64,000 nucleotides of DNA. It comes from Isochrysis galbana (lineage: Eukaryota; Haptophyta; Isochrysidales; Isochrysidaceae). Shown in pieces: positions 31,014 through 39,841 of the stretch; positions within the stretch are counted from its first letter, which is position 1, and every line of letters begins with the position of its first letter. A model generated the notes under the pieces. It worked only from the letters and a program-made list of their open reading frames with translations. It was not told the origin of the DNA and did no database searches. The DNA lies in NCBI GenBank assembly GCA_018136815.1, contig CM030932.1, positions 1,522,793 to 1,586,792 of the forward strand, written 5' to 3'. The translations under genes were made by a program, and so were the position numbers.

Positions 31014-31171
31014 GACACGAGGTCTTTCTTTGTCCACAGCTCTGTAGCCTGTAGCTGCACCAGCCGCATCGCTAAAGCAATAAGAGCAAAAACAATGGGA
31101 GGGGCAACGAGGGGAAAGGCAAGCGTGGCAGCAGGCGTTTCTCTGATGTTTTGATTGTACTTCCAGGGCAT
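31014..31171 (-). CDS. Small putative membrane protein, 3' end lost at a repeat junction
   Basis: From the ATG at 31171 the minus frame gives 53 residues, MPWKYNQNIRETPAATLAF, then the hydrophobic helix PLVAPPIVFALIALAMRLV and a charged end WTKKDLVS. It then runs into the element-N hairpin at 31013. One membrane helix with a polar N terminus resembles small organelle-membrane subunits, but I do not recognise it. It lies 134 bp downstream of the elongin-B-like stop on the same strand. It may be an exon of a larger gene or a chance frame. Confidence 0.3.
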
Positions 31172-31305
31172 AGCCGCGCGCCCTATCGTTCTACTCTCCT
31201 AGACCCACAACATAGATGGACACAAGTTCGATGGCAAGGCGGAAATGAAAGAAGGACGAGTGGCGGTTCAGCGAGACCCGCGTGCCGGAGAAAGCAGCTT
31301 CGGTC

Positions 31306-31817
31306 TCATGCGTCGTCTCCTGTGGGTACGCCGATCTCCATGGGCTCCCACTCGTCGCTTCCTGTGGGACATGGGTGGAGGTGTGTGTTCACTTGCACCA
31401 GAATAGAGCCCCACTTGGCCTTGTACGAGCGCACCCTCTTTCCGAAACACCATGTAGAGCTCCTGGTCGTTCTCCACCTGGAGGATAGGGGTATTGCAGC
31501 GCAGTGTGACACCGACACCCGGTTGGCGCAGACGGGCCCCCAGGGTCGCGTCAACCACCTCGAGTCGTACTATTAGAGGAAGCTGCAGGACAATGTTGCG
31601 ATGCTACCTTTTGGTCAGCAAGGCTCTTCTTCTCGTCCAGTGGGATGTCGCCGTTCTTGTCCAGGAAGAGGCGTATGTCCGAAACTGGCACCTTGTTTAC
31701 CGCACTGATCTTGGCGCGCACATCGCCCGCGGTGTCCGAGAGGAGGACGTAGAGGAAGATGGTTGTGTTCTTCCTCTTGATGCGGACATAGTCAGAGAGC
31801 TCCGCCTCGTCAGCCAT
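31306..31817 (-). CDS. Elongin-B-like ubiquitin-fold protein, three exons
   Basis: Minus exons 31817-31608, 31477-31435 and 31361-31306 join in frame to 102 residues. The body has the ubiquitin-like elongin-B pattern: VRIKRKNTTIFLYVLLSDTA, GDVRAKISAVNKV, IRLFLDKNGDIPLDEKKSLAD, then LYMVFRKEG and the C-terminal DEWEPMEI that follows the fold in elongin B. In animals elongin B pairs with elongin C as adaptor of cullin E3 ubiquitin ligases and of an RNA polymerase II elongation factor; the same role is inferred here. The first ATG (31817) is used. An upstream TTG in frame is ignored. All introns are GT-AG. Other ubiquitin-like small proteins are the main alternative. Confidence 0.75.
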
Positions 31818-32164
31818 GGCCCTGGACAAGCACAGGGGGAAAGGGCCTCAGGGTATCCCAACCCTTGTTCAAGACTTTGCGCATGCGTCCCGCTCGATCG
31901 CGCGTGCGATGCACGCGGCGTGCGTTCCCATCGCCATGATGCCAGGTGGCTCTCTCACGGTTGGTTGGTGCGCGCCGCCCCACCGGGGAGGGCAGAGGCA
32001 GGAGCAGGCGGCGAAAGCAACGACGCTCCAAATATGGACCCTGTCTGCAAGCCGCTAGGCTAGAGTAACTAACCCTCTGTGTGTTTGACCCAACCTATCA
32101 TTATCACATGGGGCCCATTGACTCGGAGAAGAGCAACATAGATCAGAGTTACTGCTTAGTGTTT
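31818..32164. other. 5' flank of the elongin-B-like gene
   Basis: No gene. 32075-32160 is the inverted counterpart of 17610-17690 (ACCCAACCTATCATTATCACATGGGGCCC, AACATAGATCAGAGTTAC). Confidence 0.4.
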
Positions 32165-32435
32165 AAATTAAATTAAAATATTGATGTTATATCCTAGCCA
32201 ACCCCACTAGCTAATTGGACACAACTTTTCCGTCCCGGAATCCCGCCATGACTGACGAGCCAGGTGTCCGAGTGGTACCGGGGGGAGGGGGCACTGCCCC
32301 CTCCCCTCGATATTTGTCCTCCCTCTAGTGCAAGCACCGACCCTGCGCACCCCAGCACACCCTCTCCTCGAGGCCACGCTGGGGGAAAACCCCTTTCGGG
32401 TAAAACAACGCAGCAGGGGGGGGGGGCACTCGTGA
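32165..32435 (-). mobile_element. Element N, 5'-truncated copy (3' part only)
   Basis: On the minus strand this runs from CACGAGTGCCCCCCC through CGAAAGGGGTTTTACC-type sequence, the GGGGGAGGACAAATATCGAG block and CCGGGACGGAAAAGTTGTG to the AT-rich tail at 32165. It matches the 3' part of the complete copies at 36969-37850 and 57501-58378. Loss of the 5' part is typical of target-primed insertion. Confidence 0.75.
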
Positions 32436-32454
32436 GTTTAGGGGCCTAGAACGT

Positions 32455-32860
32455 GTTAGACTGTTAGTGTGCCCTATGTGTTCAGTGGCCCCTAACGTGT
32501 GATGAAGTAACAGGATGCGCGGCGCGCCGCGCCGCGCTACTCATCCTCAAGCCACAGGGGGCAACGAACTTTATAGTCAGTTGCCATGGAGCATGGAGCG
32601 CGCCGCCGCTCCCCTCCTCCCTCCTCTCTCCTCTCCTTCGGGCTCCCCGCCGAGGGCCGAGGGTGACGAATTGGGATGGCCCATAGGCCATACATATACA
32701 TAGGGCCTGAGGACAATGAGGAAGGAGGCATGTCAGCGGCAGGCGCGGCGGAGGAGACGACTTCGGAGACGCTGACGGGCTGAAGCCTGTCAGCAGAGGA
32801 AGGCGGGCAGGCGGGCTTGGGCTAGGGCGAGACCGCGATACGGAGCTCTCGCTCGCGCCC
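32455..32860 (+). repeat. Shared ~105-bp segment followed by a LINE 5' piece
   Basis: 32459-32560 (TGTTAGTGTGCCCT, GTGATGAAGTAACAGG, GCGGCGCGCCGCGCC, CCTCAAGCCACAGGGG) recurs at 41768-41878. Here it is joined directly to a LINE 5' hairpin (32561-32584: GCAAC and GTTGC arms, inner AACT/AGT stem, TTAT loop) and the start MEHGARRRSP. The later part (32665-32825) matches an acidic coding-like segment at 44980-45150. Confidence 0.6.
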
Positions 32861-33567
32861 ACCCCCTTCTCCGCGCTCTCTCCCCCCTCTCCTGCGGCAC
32901 GCGCGATGGCGCGCCTGCGGCAGGCCTCCAACTGCCCTCTGGCCTCTGGCGACCCCTATAGGCTCCTAGAGGCCAGCTTAGGGGGAAGAGGAGGCTAGGG
33001 CTGGGCCCTGGCCTCCCCTGCCTCTCCCTCGCTGGCGCTCATGAGCCTGAGCCTTAGGGGTCAGGGGTCAGGGGCCCCCAATCTGCACCTGTCTGCCTGT
33101 CGACCGGGGGGGAGGAGGGGTTGGAGGGTTGGAGCGATGGGCTCCTACATGTGAAACACACAGTCAAACTTAGGAATAAAACAGCAAAAACAGTATGTTT
33201 TTTGCCGTCGAAAAAAAACAGAGAAAACAGTGTATAAAATAAATGTGCCGGGTAGGGGGGCCGCCCGAAATAAAATAGCGAAAAACATATGTTTTGGGCC
33301 TCCGAAAAAAAACACTTTTCCTGTTCCTGTGTTTCACATGTAGGGATGGGCTGGCCACGCCGGGCCAGGACGCGCAATTCAGGCGAGTCTGTGGGGAGGA
33401 GGATGGGTTAGCAGTAGCAGGGAAGTGTGCTCCTGGCAAGCCATCAGGCATGACAGGAGGCAGGAGGCAGGAGGGTGGGTGGTTCCTGCTCCCCTACGGC
33501 AGGGGAGGAGTTGAGAGAGGGGGGAGGGGGGGGCTCTTGCCCCCCATGGGCGAACTAAAACTTAGTT
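32861..33567 (-). repeat. Element-N 5' part, minus, interrupted by a MITE
   Basis: The N module GC-rich sequence with GGAGCGATGGGCT, CTCCTGGCAAGCCATCAGGC and GGCAGGGGAGGAG ends at a shortened hairpin (AACTAAGTTTTAGTT, 33553-33567). A 201-bp inverted-repeat element interrupts it at 33144-33344. The 3' end on the minus strand joins the LINE 5' piece at about 32860. Confidence 0.6.
33144..33344. mobile_element. 201-bp hAT-like MITE with 17-bp inverted repeats and 8-bp target duplication
   Basis: The ends are CCTACATGTGAAACACA and its reverse complement. The flanking octamer GATGGGCT occurs at 33136-33143 and 33345-33352. Paralogous sequence at 30786-30793 shows the uninterrupted site with a single GATGGGCT. 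The interior is AT-rich with A- and T-runs and encodes nothing. The 8-bp duplication fits the hAT superfamily; no transposase for it is seen here. Confidence 0.92.
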
Positions 33568-34046
33568 GGCCTTACTAGTAGTTAAAAAGCCCCTGCTTGA
33601 CCGCCCTAGGAATGACGTCGGATGGGAAAGGCGGAAAGAGGAATTCGCCTTCGGCGATGGGGAATGGGGATGGGGGAGTGTCTGAGTTTTCTTGTTGTCC
33701 TAGTTTAATCCTAGTGCTGAGGGACCGTGCCTCATCGGCAACGGAGCCCCTCCCCCGCGATGGGGGGATGGGGTGTGTGTGCGCGGTTGGCGCATGGCTC
33801 GTCCGGTGTATATGTGGCTAGGGATGCTAGCCAACAAGACCTCTTACAAGACTACAAGACTACAACTTCCAACGACTGACGACTGTCCTGGGACGCTACT
33901 AGTAGTAGTAGTAGGTGGGACTAACGCTCCCTCCGTAAACCGACTCCTGTAGGGGAGCGAGCGCGAGGACGACTGGTGCAGTCAGCTGCTGACGCTGCCT
34001 GTGTCACGGTCCGGCGGTGTGGACTGGACCGACCGGCGAAAGCCGC
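33568..34046. other. Family X fragment and octanoyltransferase 5' flank
   Basis: 33690-33850 carries the family X signature (GGCAACGGAGCCCC, GCGCGGTTGGCGCATGGCTC, GTCCGGTGTATATGTGGCT) seen at 14270 and, inverted, at 39600-39720. From 33850 to 34046 no gene or known site is seen; it would contain the octanoyltransferase promoter. Confidence 0.45.
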
Positions 34047-35050
34047 ATGGCCGCGCGGCGCGGGCTGGCGGCGGCCGCCGCCCCGGGCCGGACGGCGCGC
34101 CTTGTTCGCGCGCACAGGCTCGGGAGCGTCGGGTACCCAACCTCGCAGCAGCTACAGCGCGCGCTCGCAGCGGATGTGCGCGCGGGCACGCGCGGCGACA
34201 CGCTACTGCTGCTCGAGCACCCGCCCGTCTTCACGCTCGGCCGGTTGCAGCCTTCAGCGGAGAACGTACTGGCCTCGAGGAGGGAGATCGCTGCGGCCGG
34301 CGCCACGGTGGAGCGCTCGACCCGCGGCGGAAACGTCACCTTCCATGGCCCTGGGCAGCTCGTGGCGTACCCCATCCTAGACCTGGCGCGCTTTCGGCGA
34401 TCCGTCCACTGGTACGTCGAGGGGCTCGAGGAGACGATGATGAGAACGGCAGCGAGCTTCGGCGTCTCGGCGCGCCGGGGCGGGGCCGGCGAGACGGGCG
34501 TGTGGGTGCAGGACCGAAAACTCGGTGCCATTGGCGTGACCGTCTCGCGATGGGTCACCACGTGCGCCGCGCCGCGCGACGCCGGCCCTCGCCGGCGCCC
34601 GCTGACAGCGCGCGGCGGCAGCTGACGCCTCTCGTCCCACGCGTAGCCACGGGGTGAGCCTCAACGTGGCGACCGACCTGTCCTTCTTTGGCATGATCGT
34701 GCCCTGCGGCCTAGAGCACAAGCGCCACGTGACATCACTAGCCGCCGAGGTGGCAGAGGGGATCCAGATGGACCAGGTCGCCTCACGCCCCGCACGGGCA
34801 CCCTCCTCGCCCGCCGTTCTTGTCCTCGCCCGGAAGGATGGCCGCGCGCTCCCACACACTGCGCTCCTTGGCCCGTCGATTGCAGGTGATGAGCGCGTTT
34901 GAGGAGGCGTTTGGACAGGTCTTTGATTGTAGCGTGGCGCGTGCGCCGGTGGCGGAGCTGGAGCGTGAGCTAGAGCGCGCCGCCGACGCTGCCATTACGA
35001 CGGCGCGCGACGGCGAGGCAGAGGGGGCGGGGCGGCCGGTGGTGGCGTAG
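34047..35050 (+). CDS. LIPT2: Octanoyl-[acyl-carrier-protein]:protein N-octanoyltransferase (LipB/LIPT2)
   Basis: Exons 34047-34561, 34647-34776 and 34886-35050 join in frame to 269 residues. Family motifs appear in order: LLLLEHPPVFTLGR, STRGGNVTFHGPGQLVAYP, TGVWVQDRKLGAIGVTVSRW with the catalytic Lys, HGVSLNVATDL, and IVPCGL with the catalytic Cys. It transfers octanoyl groups to lipoyl domains of the glycine cleavage H protein and 2-oxoacid dehydrogenases, the first step of lipoate synthesis. The Ala/Arg-rich N terminus (MAARRGLAAAAAPGRTARLV) looks like a mitochondrial or plastid presequence. The first ATG is used; an upstream GTG in frame is ignored. The second donor (CAG|GTCGCC) is weak but restores the expected EEAFGQVF C-terminal helix. 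A charged tail extends past the bacterial length. Confidence 0.93.
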
Positions 35051-35204
35051 ACCCACCGCTGAGGAGGGGGGAGGGGGCGGGGGCAGGCAATGGCCGAAGA
35101 GGGCCGTGGCGAGGTGGCGGCCACCACGGGGGGGGCCGTTCCCCCACGTTCCCCCTTCCCCTCCAGCTTGTCTTTTCGGCCCTCTCTTTTTCGCCTCTTA
35201 TTTG

Positions 35205-35480
35205 TCAACGTTTCCTAGGTCTGTTATGGTCTGTAAGGTGCCACTCCCTTGGTGCGGCTGGTAATTCGCCTCTGACGAAAACCGTGAACCTGCTCAAGGT
35301 TTTCTCGATGACCGGCACGTGGTGAAAGGTGTAGTTATCAAATTCTACTTTGTAGAAGCCACCTATTATGTATCTCCATGCCATAAGGTAGAGAGCTTTG
35401 AGGCTGTCGGGTGTCGGTGTGCTCGGGTATGCGAACAGTCTGTCTTTGGTTACTGGGCCCCGCTGTGGGGGAGGAACCAC
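35205..35480 (-). pseudogene. LINE C-terminal domain piece, minus
   Basis: The minus frame encodes KDRLFAYPSTPTPDSLKALY, LMAWRYIIGGFYKVEFDNYT and HHVPVIEKTLSRF, as in the LINE 3' ends at 9015 and 59783. It then degenerates and ends RPRKR. Upstream coding is missing. At 35470-35580 it abuts an oppositely oriented element-N 5' module (GGGAGGAACCACC, CCTGGCATGCC). Confidence 0.75.
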
Positions 35481-36260
35481 CTATCCTCCTGGCATGCCTT
35501 ATGGCTTGCTAGGAGCAGACTGCCCTACTGACCCACTCTCTCACCCACAGGCTCGCCCCATTCGCCCTAGCCCTCACCTTGAATACACTAGTTAGTTGAG
35601 TATTGACTACGACTACATGAGATTTGCTCTAATTATGCCTTGATTAAGGTGGTTCCGCAGGATTTCTAGGGGGGGGAGGTTGGAGTGACGCGGAACGTTT
35701 CCCGGGGGCAAAGGGCCCCCGCCCCCCTCGCCCCTCGCCCCCTGCCCTCCCTCCCCTGCACTCGCCGAAGGTGATGGCCAAGAGGAAGGTGAGCCCGTGA
35801 GCCCGCGGCTTCCGTAAGTATTACGGCTGTGAATAGGTTTGGATTTGGGCTATGGTATTAGAACCTAATAGAGGCATTTCGCTATCGCTATGTACATAGA
35901 TACTAATAGTGCCCTTCGGCTATCTACATAGATACTAATAGCTACGACATCAACCCTATTAACCGTATTATGAGTATTATGCAGATAGTAATGCCATATC
36001 TAATATCTATACGGTATAAACTTATGTTATGTACGCATGGCGCATGGTTTGGCAAGGACGAGACTTGCCTCCTGGCAAGTTTTTCCGCAAGTTGGGTCAG
36101 CCGAAGCAAGATTGGCAACTTGGGCCAGCCGAACCCTCCCCCCAGCTTAATAAAAAGTCACTTAGGAATACTGTTACAATATAAAGAGCCACTTTTGCGT
36201 GCGGGCGGGAAAAAAAACTGGTGCAAAGTGCTAAAAGCGGAGAAAAAAAAACGTCGGAGG
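35481..36260. other. Element-N 5' scrap and AT-richer intergenic DNA
   Basis: 35470-35580 is a plus-oriented N 5' module fragment. The rest has no gene. A short motif (TACATAGATACTAATAG) is repeated at about 35893 and 35926. No RNA gene is supported. Confidence 0.4.
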
Positions 36261-36273
36261 GAGAGCGAGGCGA

Positions 36274-36872
36274 TGGGCGGCAGGAAGCGGGCGGCGAACC
36301 AAGCCGACCTGGACAAAGACCTCTATGAGGTGGAACACATCGTCGCCAAGCGCATGGTTCGAGGTGATGTTCAATACCTCATCCACTGGAAGGGCTAGTA
36401 CGCCAAGGACGACTCGTGGTAACCTCTCTCGAACCTCGCAGGCATGGAGCAGGACGTGTCAGCATTCGAGATGAAGCAGCTGCAAGAGAACGAGGCCTTC
36501 GCGGAGAACCTCAGGGCAAAGCGTGCGGCAGCAACGTCTGGTCGCCTTGTTCAACCCACACTGTCGGGCGCGATTGCCACAGCGCCGTCATTCAGAGATG
36601 TTCCACAACAAGAGCAAGCTAAAGACGCTTGCTCATTCGCAGACGCATCAGACGTCGCATCGATCACGTCGAGCGAAGATTCGCTCGGTGGGAGGAGGTC
36701 AGCACCGATATGGCGTTGCTTTAAGGCGCATCCCACGAAGGAGAGGCACTTCATTTGCCAAGAGCTCATCAAGGATGTCGGGTCCGGAACGGAGAAGATC
36801 TGCGGTTCATTCGGAGAGCCCGGAACGGGCTCATCGGGAGAACGGGGAAGGCCAATGACAGGCGTTTGCTGA
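36274..36872 (+). pseudogene. Chromodomain plus BED-like zinc finger, broken by two stops
   Basis: The frame starting MGGRKRAANQADL encodes a chromodomain, LYEVEHIVAKRMVRGDVQYLIHWKG, where TAG replaces the aromatic residue of the WKGY motif. A TAA then stands where the conserved Glu of the WEP motif should be (DDSW*PLSNL). After a helical linker it continues with SAPIWRCFKAHPTKERHFIC and EKICG, resembling the first half of a BED finger, but the His ligands are missing or out of frame. The combination suggests the N terminus of a decayed transposase or retroelement protein. It is not a copy of the chromovirus chromodomain at 22600, whose sequence differs. Confidence 0.6.
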
Positions 36873-36949
36873 AATGAACGGGAAAGGGGCACGGAACGAG
36901 AACCGGGGAGACGGAGAGCGTAGGAAAGGGCGCGGCGAGCAGATCCCGC
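36873..36949. other. Short flank before element N
   Basis: No gene. The pre-insertion target sequence TTATTTAGGACTCGTAGGG starts at 36950. Confidence 0.4.
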
Positions 36950-36968
36950 TTATTTAGGACTCGTAGGG

Positions 36969-37850
36969 CAACTAAGTTTATACTTAGTTCGCCCATGGGG
37001 GGGCACGAGCCCCCCTCTCTCTCCACTCCTCCCCTGCCATGGGGGAGGATCCACCCACTCTCCTGGCACGCCTGATGGCCTGCCAGGAGCACACAGCCCT
37101 GCTGACCCATTCCCCTCCCTACAGGCCCGCCTGACTCGCCCGCCCTGGCCCGTCGTGGCCTGCCCATTCCTCTGACCAGCCCCTCCTCCCCCTGGGCCCC
37201 CTGTTCAGGACCCCCCAGCCAGCTCCAGCCGACCCGCAGGGGCTCGGAGCGCCAGCGAGGGAGAGGCAGGATGGGCCAGGGCCATGCCCCAGCCTCACCT
37301 GCCCCCTGAGCTGTGCTCCCAGGCCCTGCAGGCCATCTGGGGACCTGAGCGAGGGGCCGCAGGCGCGCGCCATGGGCCCCCGCCGCAGGGAAGAGAGGAG
37401 GAAAAGGGAAGAGGGAGGGGAGGGGGGAGCGGCAGCTCTCCCCTCCGGCAGATACGTGTCTTCTCGCCCCGTTTGGGTAAGAGAAGACGGGGGCGCCAGA
37501 GCCAGGAGGGAAGGGCCGCGGCTCGCCGCGGCCACTCGCACTAGCGAGGGAGATTAGCGCTTCTGGGCCCCTATCTCACGAGTGCCCCCCCCCCCTGCGT
37601 TGCTTTTACCCGAAAGGGGTTTTCCCCCAGCGTGGACTCGAGGAGAGGACGCGCTGGGGTGCGCACGGTGCGCGGGGTCGGTGCGTGCACTGGGGGGAGG
37701 ACAGATATCGAGGGGAGGGGGCGGTGCCCCCTCCCCCCGGTAGCACTCGGACACCTGGCTCGTCAGGCATGGCGGGATTCCGGGACGGAAAAGTTGTGTC
37801 CAATTAGCTAGTGGGGTTGGCTAGGATATAACATTAATTATTTTATTTAT
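36969..37850 (+). mobile_element. Complete element N (non-autonomous retroelement) with 19-bp target duplication
   Basis: The 882-bp unit starts CAACTAAGTTTATACTTAGT, forming the 5' hairpin (36970-36989), and an ATG follows 5 bases later (CGCCCATGGGGG). It ends in an AT-rich tail (ACATTAATTATTTTATTTA). TTATTTAGGACTCGTAGGG is present on both sides (36950-36968 and 37851-37869), a 19-bp target duplication typical of target-primed reverse transcription. The interior is GC-rich, with proline-coding frames broken by stops (MGGHEPPSLSTPPLPW then a stop), and encodes no enzyme. It shares its 5' hairpin architecture with the LINE, so it was probably mobilised by it. Confidence 0.92.
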
Positions 37851-37975
37851 TTATTTAGGACTCGTAGGGACTCGTAGACTCGAAGGGGTTACTTGGAAGG
37901 CTCGGGGCTTGGAGTACACAGGGGCTGGCAGAGACACAAGGGTACAGACCCACCAGCTCACACCGCTAAACAAGT

Positions 37976-39182
37976 TGACCCATTGACCCACAACCTGAAC
38001 ATGTACACTCCAACCTGAATATGTTCACATCTGAACATGCAGGGCGTATGGGTTCACGTTGACACGCCCTCGAGGGCCCATTACAGTAGCTTGGGCAAGG
38101 TGTTAACCCATCTGGCCTCTTACAAGTGTTGACGCAGGGCACAACAAGTGTTGACACGGTGTTGACTGACGCACTTCCACTCGTTACTGTTGCGGTTGCT
38201 GGTTGCTGATTCTGCTTGCTTTAGCGGGCAGCGCGGCAGCGCGCGCGAGGGAATGCGCGGTCAAATGACAAAATGCCTATCGGGACACGCGCGGCCCCGC
38301 GCAGGTGGAACGCGCAGGCGACGCGCAGCGCGCAACGTGAGCGTCGGCCGGTCGGTCGCGCGCAGCGAGTGCGGCGGGCAGCCGGTCCACGGCCGCGAAG
38401 GCGGCGGCGGGCACCGCCGGCGCACCTCCGACCGCCGCCGCTGCCTCCCCACGCAGTAGGCGGCCCACGCGTGCACAAGGAGTAGCACGGTCCCATCGCG
38501 CCGCCCGTGTAGCGGCAGCAGCGCAGCGCGCGCAGCAGCAGGTGCAGCGGTGCAGCCGCGCAAGCTCCAAGTTGGCCATGGTGCCCGTGCCGAAGAGCAA
38601 CTCTCCACTTGCCACTTGGCCGTGCAGCTCCTCGCGCGCGCGCACGCGCGGCACGTAGCATTCAGTGGGTGCGTGAGTGCGTGGGTGCGTGGGTGCACAG
38701 CAGTACACAGCACCGGCAGTGTGGTGTTAACCCGCTGCTGGTACCAACACTTGCAGATTGAGGTGTTAACGCATGTGCCACACCTAGCCAATGGAGGTGT
38801 TAACGCAAAGTGGGTCAACACCGGGTAAACGTGAACCCATACGCCCTGTGAACATGTTCACTCCTGGCCTGAACATGTTCATTCACATCTGAACTTGTTC
38901 ACATCTGAATATGTTCACATCTGAACATGTTCACATCTGAACATGTTCACTCCTAGCCTGAACATGTTCACATCTGAACATGTTCACATCTGAACATGTT
39001 CACATCTGAACATGTTCACATCTGAACATGTTCACATCTGAACATGTTCACATCTGAACATGTTCACTCCTGGCCTGAACATGTTCACATCTGAACTTGT
39101 TCACATCTGAACATGTTCACATCTGAACATGTTCACATGTGAGTTCACATGTGAACATACATGTTCACATCTGAAACATGTT
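37976..39182. repeat. 16-bp tandem array of the palindrome GAACATGTTC, split by a hAT-like element
   Basis: The unit GAACATGTTCACATCT repeats across 38849-39182, with at least 14 perfect copies of the 10-bp palindrome and several one-base variants (GAACTTGTTC, GAATATGTTC). A few more copies lie on the left (37995-38039). The array is interrupted by the element at 38040-38848. Each unit can form a short cruciform or bind a dimeric protein. No gene is present. Confidence 0.9.
38040..38848. mobile_element. 809-bp hAT-like non-autonomous element with 21-bp inverted repeats
   Basis: The left end CAGGGCGTATGGGTTCACG is matched exactly by the reverse complement of the right end (21 bp identical). 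The octamer TGAACATG occurs on both sides (38032-38039 and 38849-38856), an 8-bp target duplication typical of hAT elements. Subterminal GTGTTGAC/GTGTTAAC motifs repeat near both ends, like transposase-binding repeats. The interior (about 38220-38700) is much more GC-rich than the ends and has minus-strand frames without stops for over 140 codons. It may be captured host sequence; I do not recognise it. No transposase is present. Confidence 0.92.
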
Positions 39183-39229
39183 CGCTAAGGGCAAAAATAA
39201 AACTCAAATCCTCGATTTTCGAGACGAAA

Positions 39230-39780
39230 ATCGGCGAACCCGAACTTGAGCCCAGGGAGAATCCGAATCAGCTCGTCTTGCGCGCCCACGAAGGGCATAT
39301 GAGACGGTACGTAACGAAGAATGCTCGTGCTCGTGCCCATGCCGAAATATTTCTAACCAAAGGTCTGTGAATACAGCAGTAGACTGACCATATTGTCCAA
39401 GTCCCACCAGTTGTGGGAACGTGTGGCGCACTCGGCAGCCACAAATTCGAAGGAAAGATTTTCATCGAATTCGTCGAGTCCATTCGATGATGTGTTGCAC
39501 CCTTGAGCGTCGACGCGCGCGCTGGTGTCATGGAGATTGTGCGGTGTGACCTCTCGCTCGGCGGTGGTAGCATGTTAGAACTTATAGCGTCGTATGACAT
39601 CTTGTTAGCTAGCATTCCTAGCCACATACACCGGACGAGCCATGCGCCAACCGCGCACACCCCCATCGCGGGGTAGGGGCTCCGTTGCCGTCGAAGGGCT
39701 ACGGTCCCGCAGCACTAAGGTTATACTAACACAACAATAAAACTCTGACGGGATCAGAAAATCGACAAAAGATACCGGGA
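39230..39780. repeat. Repeat family X, copy 3 (inverted relative to copy 1)
   Basis: The plus frame encodes GSHKFEGKIFIEFVESIR, then a stop, then CVAPLSVDARAGVMEIVR, homologous to the minus-strand frame at 14520-14640. The end near 39600-39720 is the inverted GTCCGGTGTATGTGGCT signature. The conserved peptide points to a decayed coding element, but I cannot name its family. Confidence 0.5.
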
Positions 39781-39841
39781 TGGGAAACAACTGGTGCTGG
39801 CAGCACGGGCGGGCGGCCGCTGCGAGCCATCAAGGAGCGAG

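Noticed and set aside
37990..39182. The 16-bp array as a CRISPR
   Set aside because: There are no variable spacers; units follow each other directly, and the host is a eukaryote.
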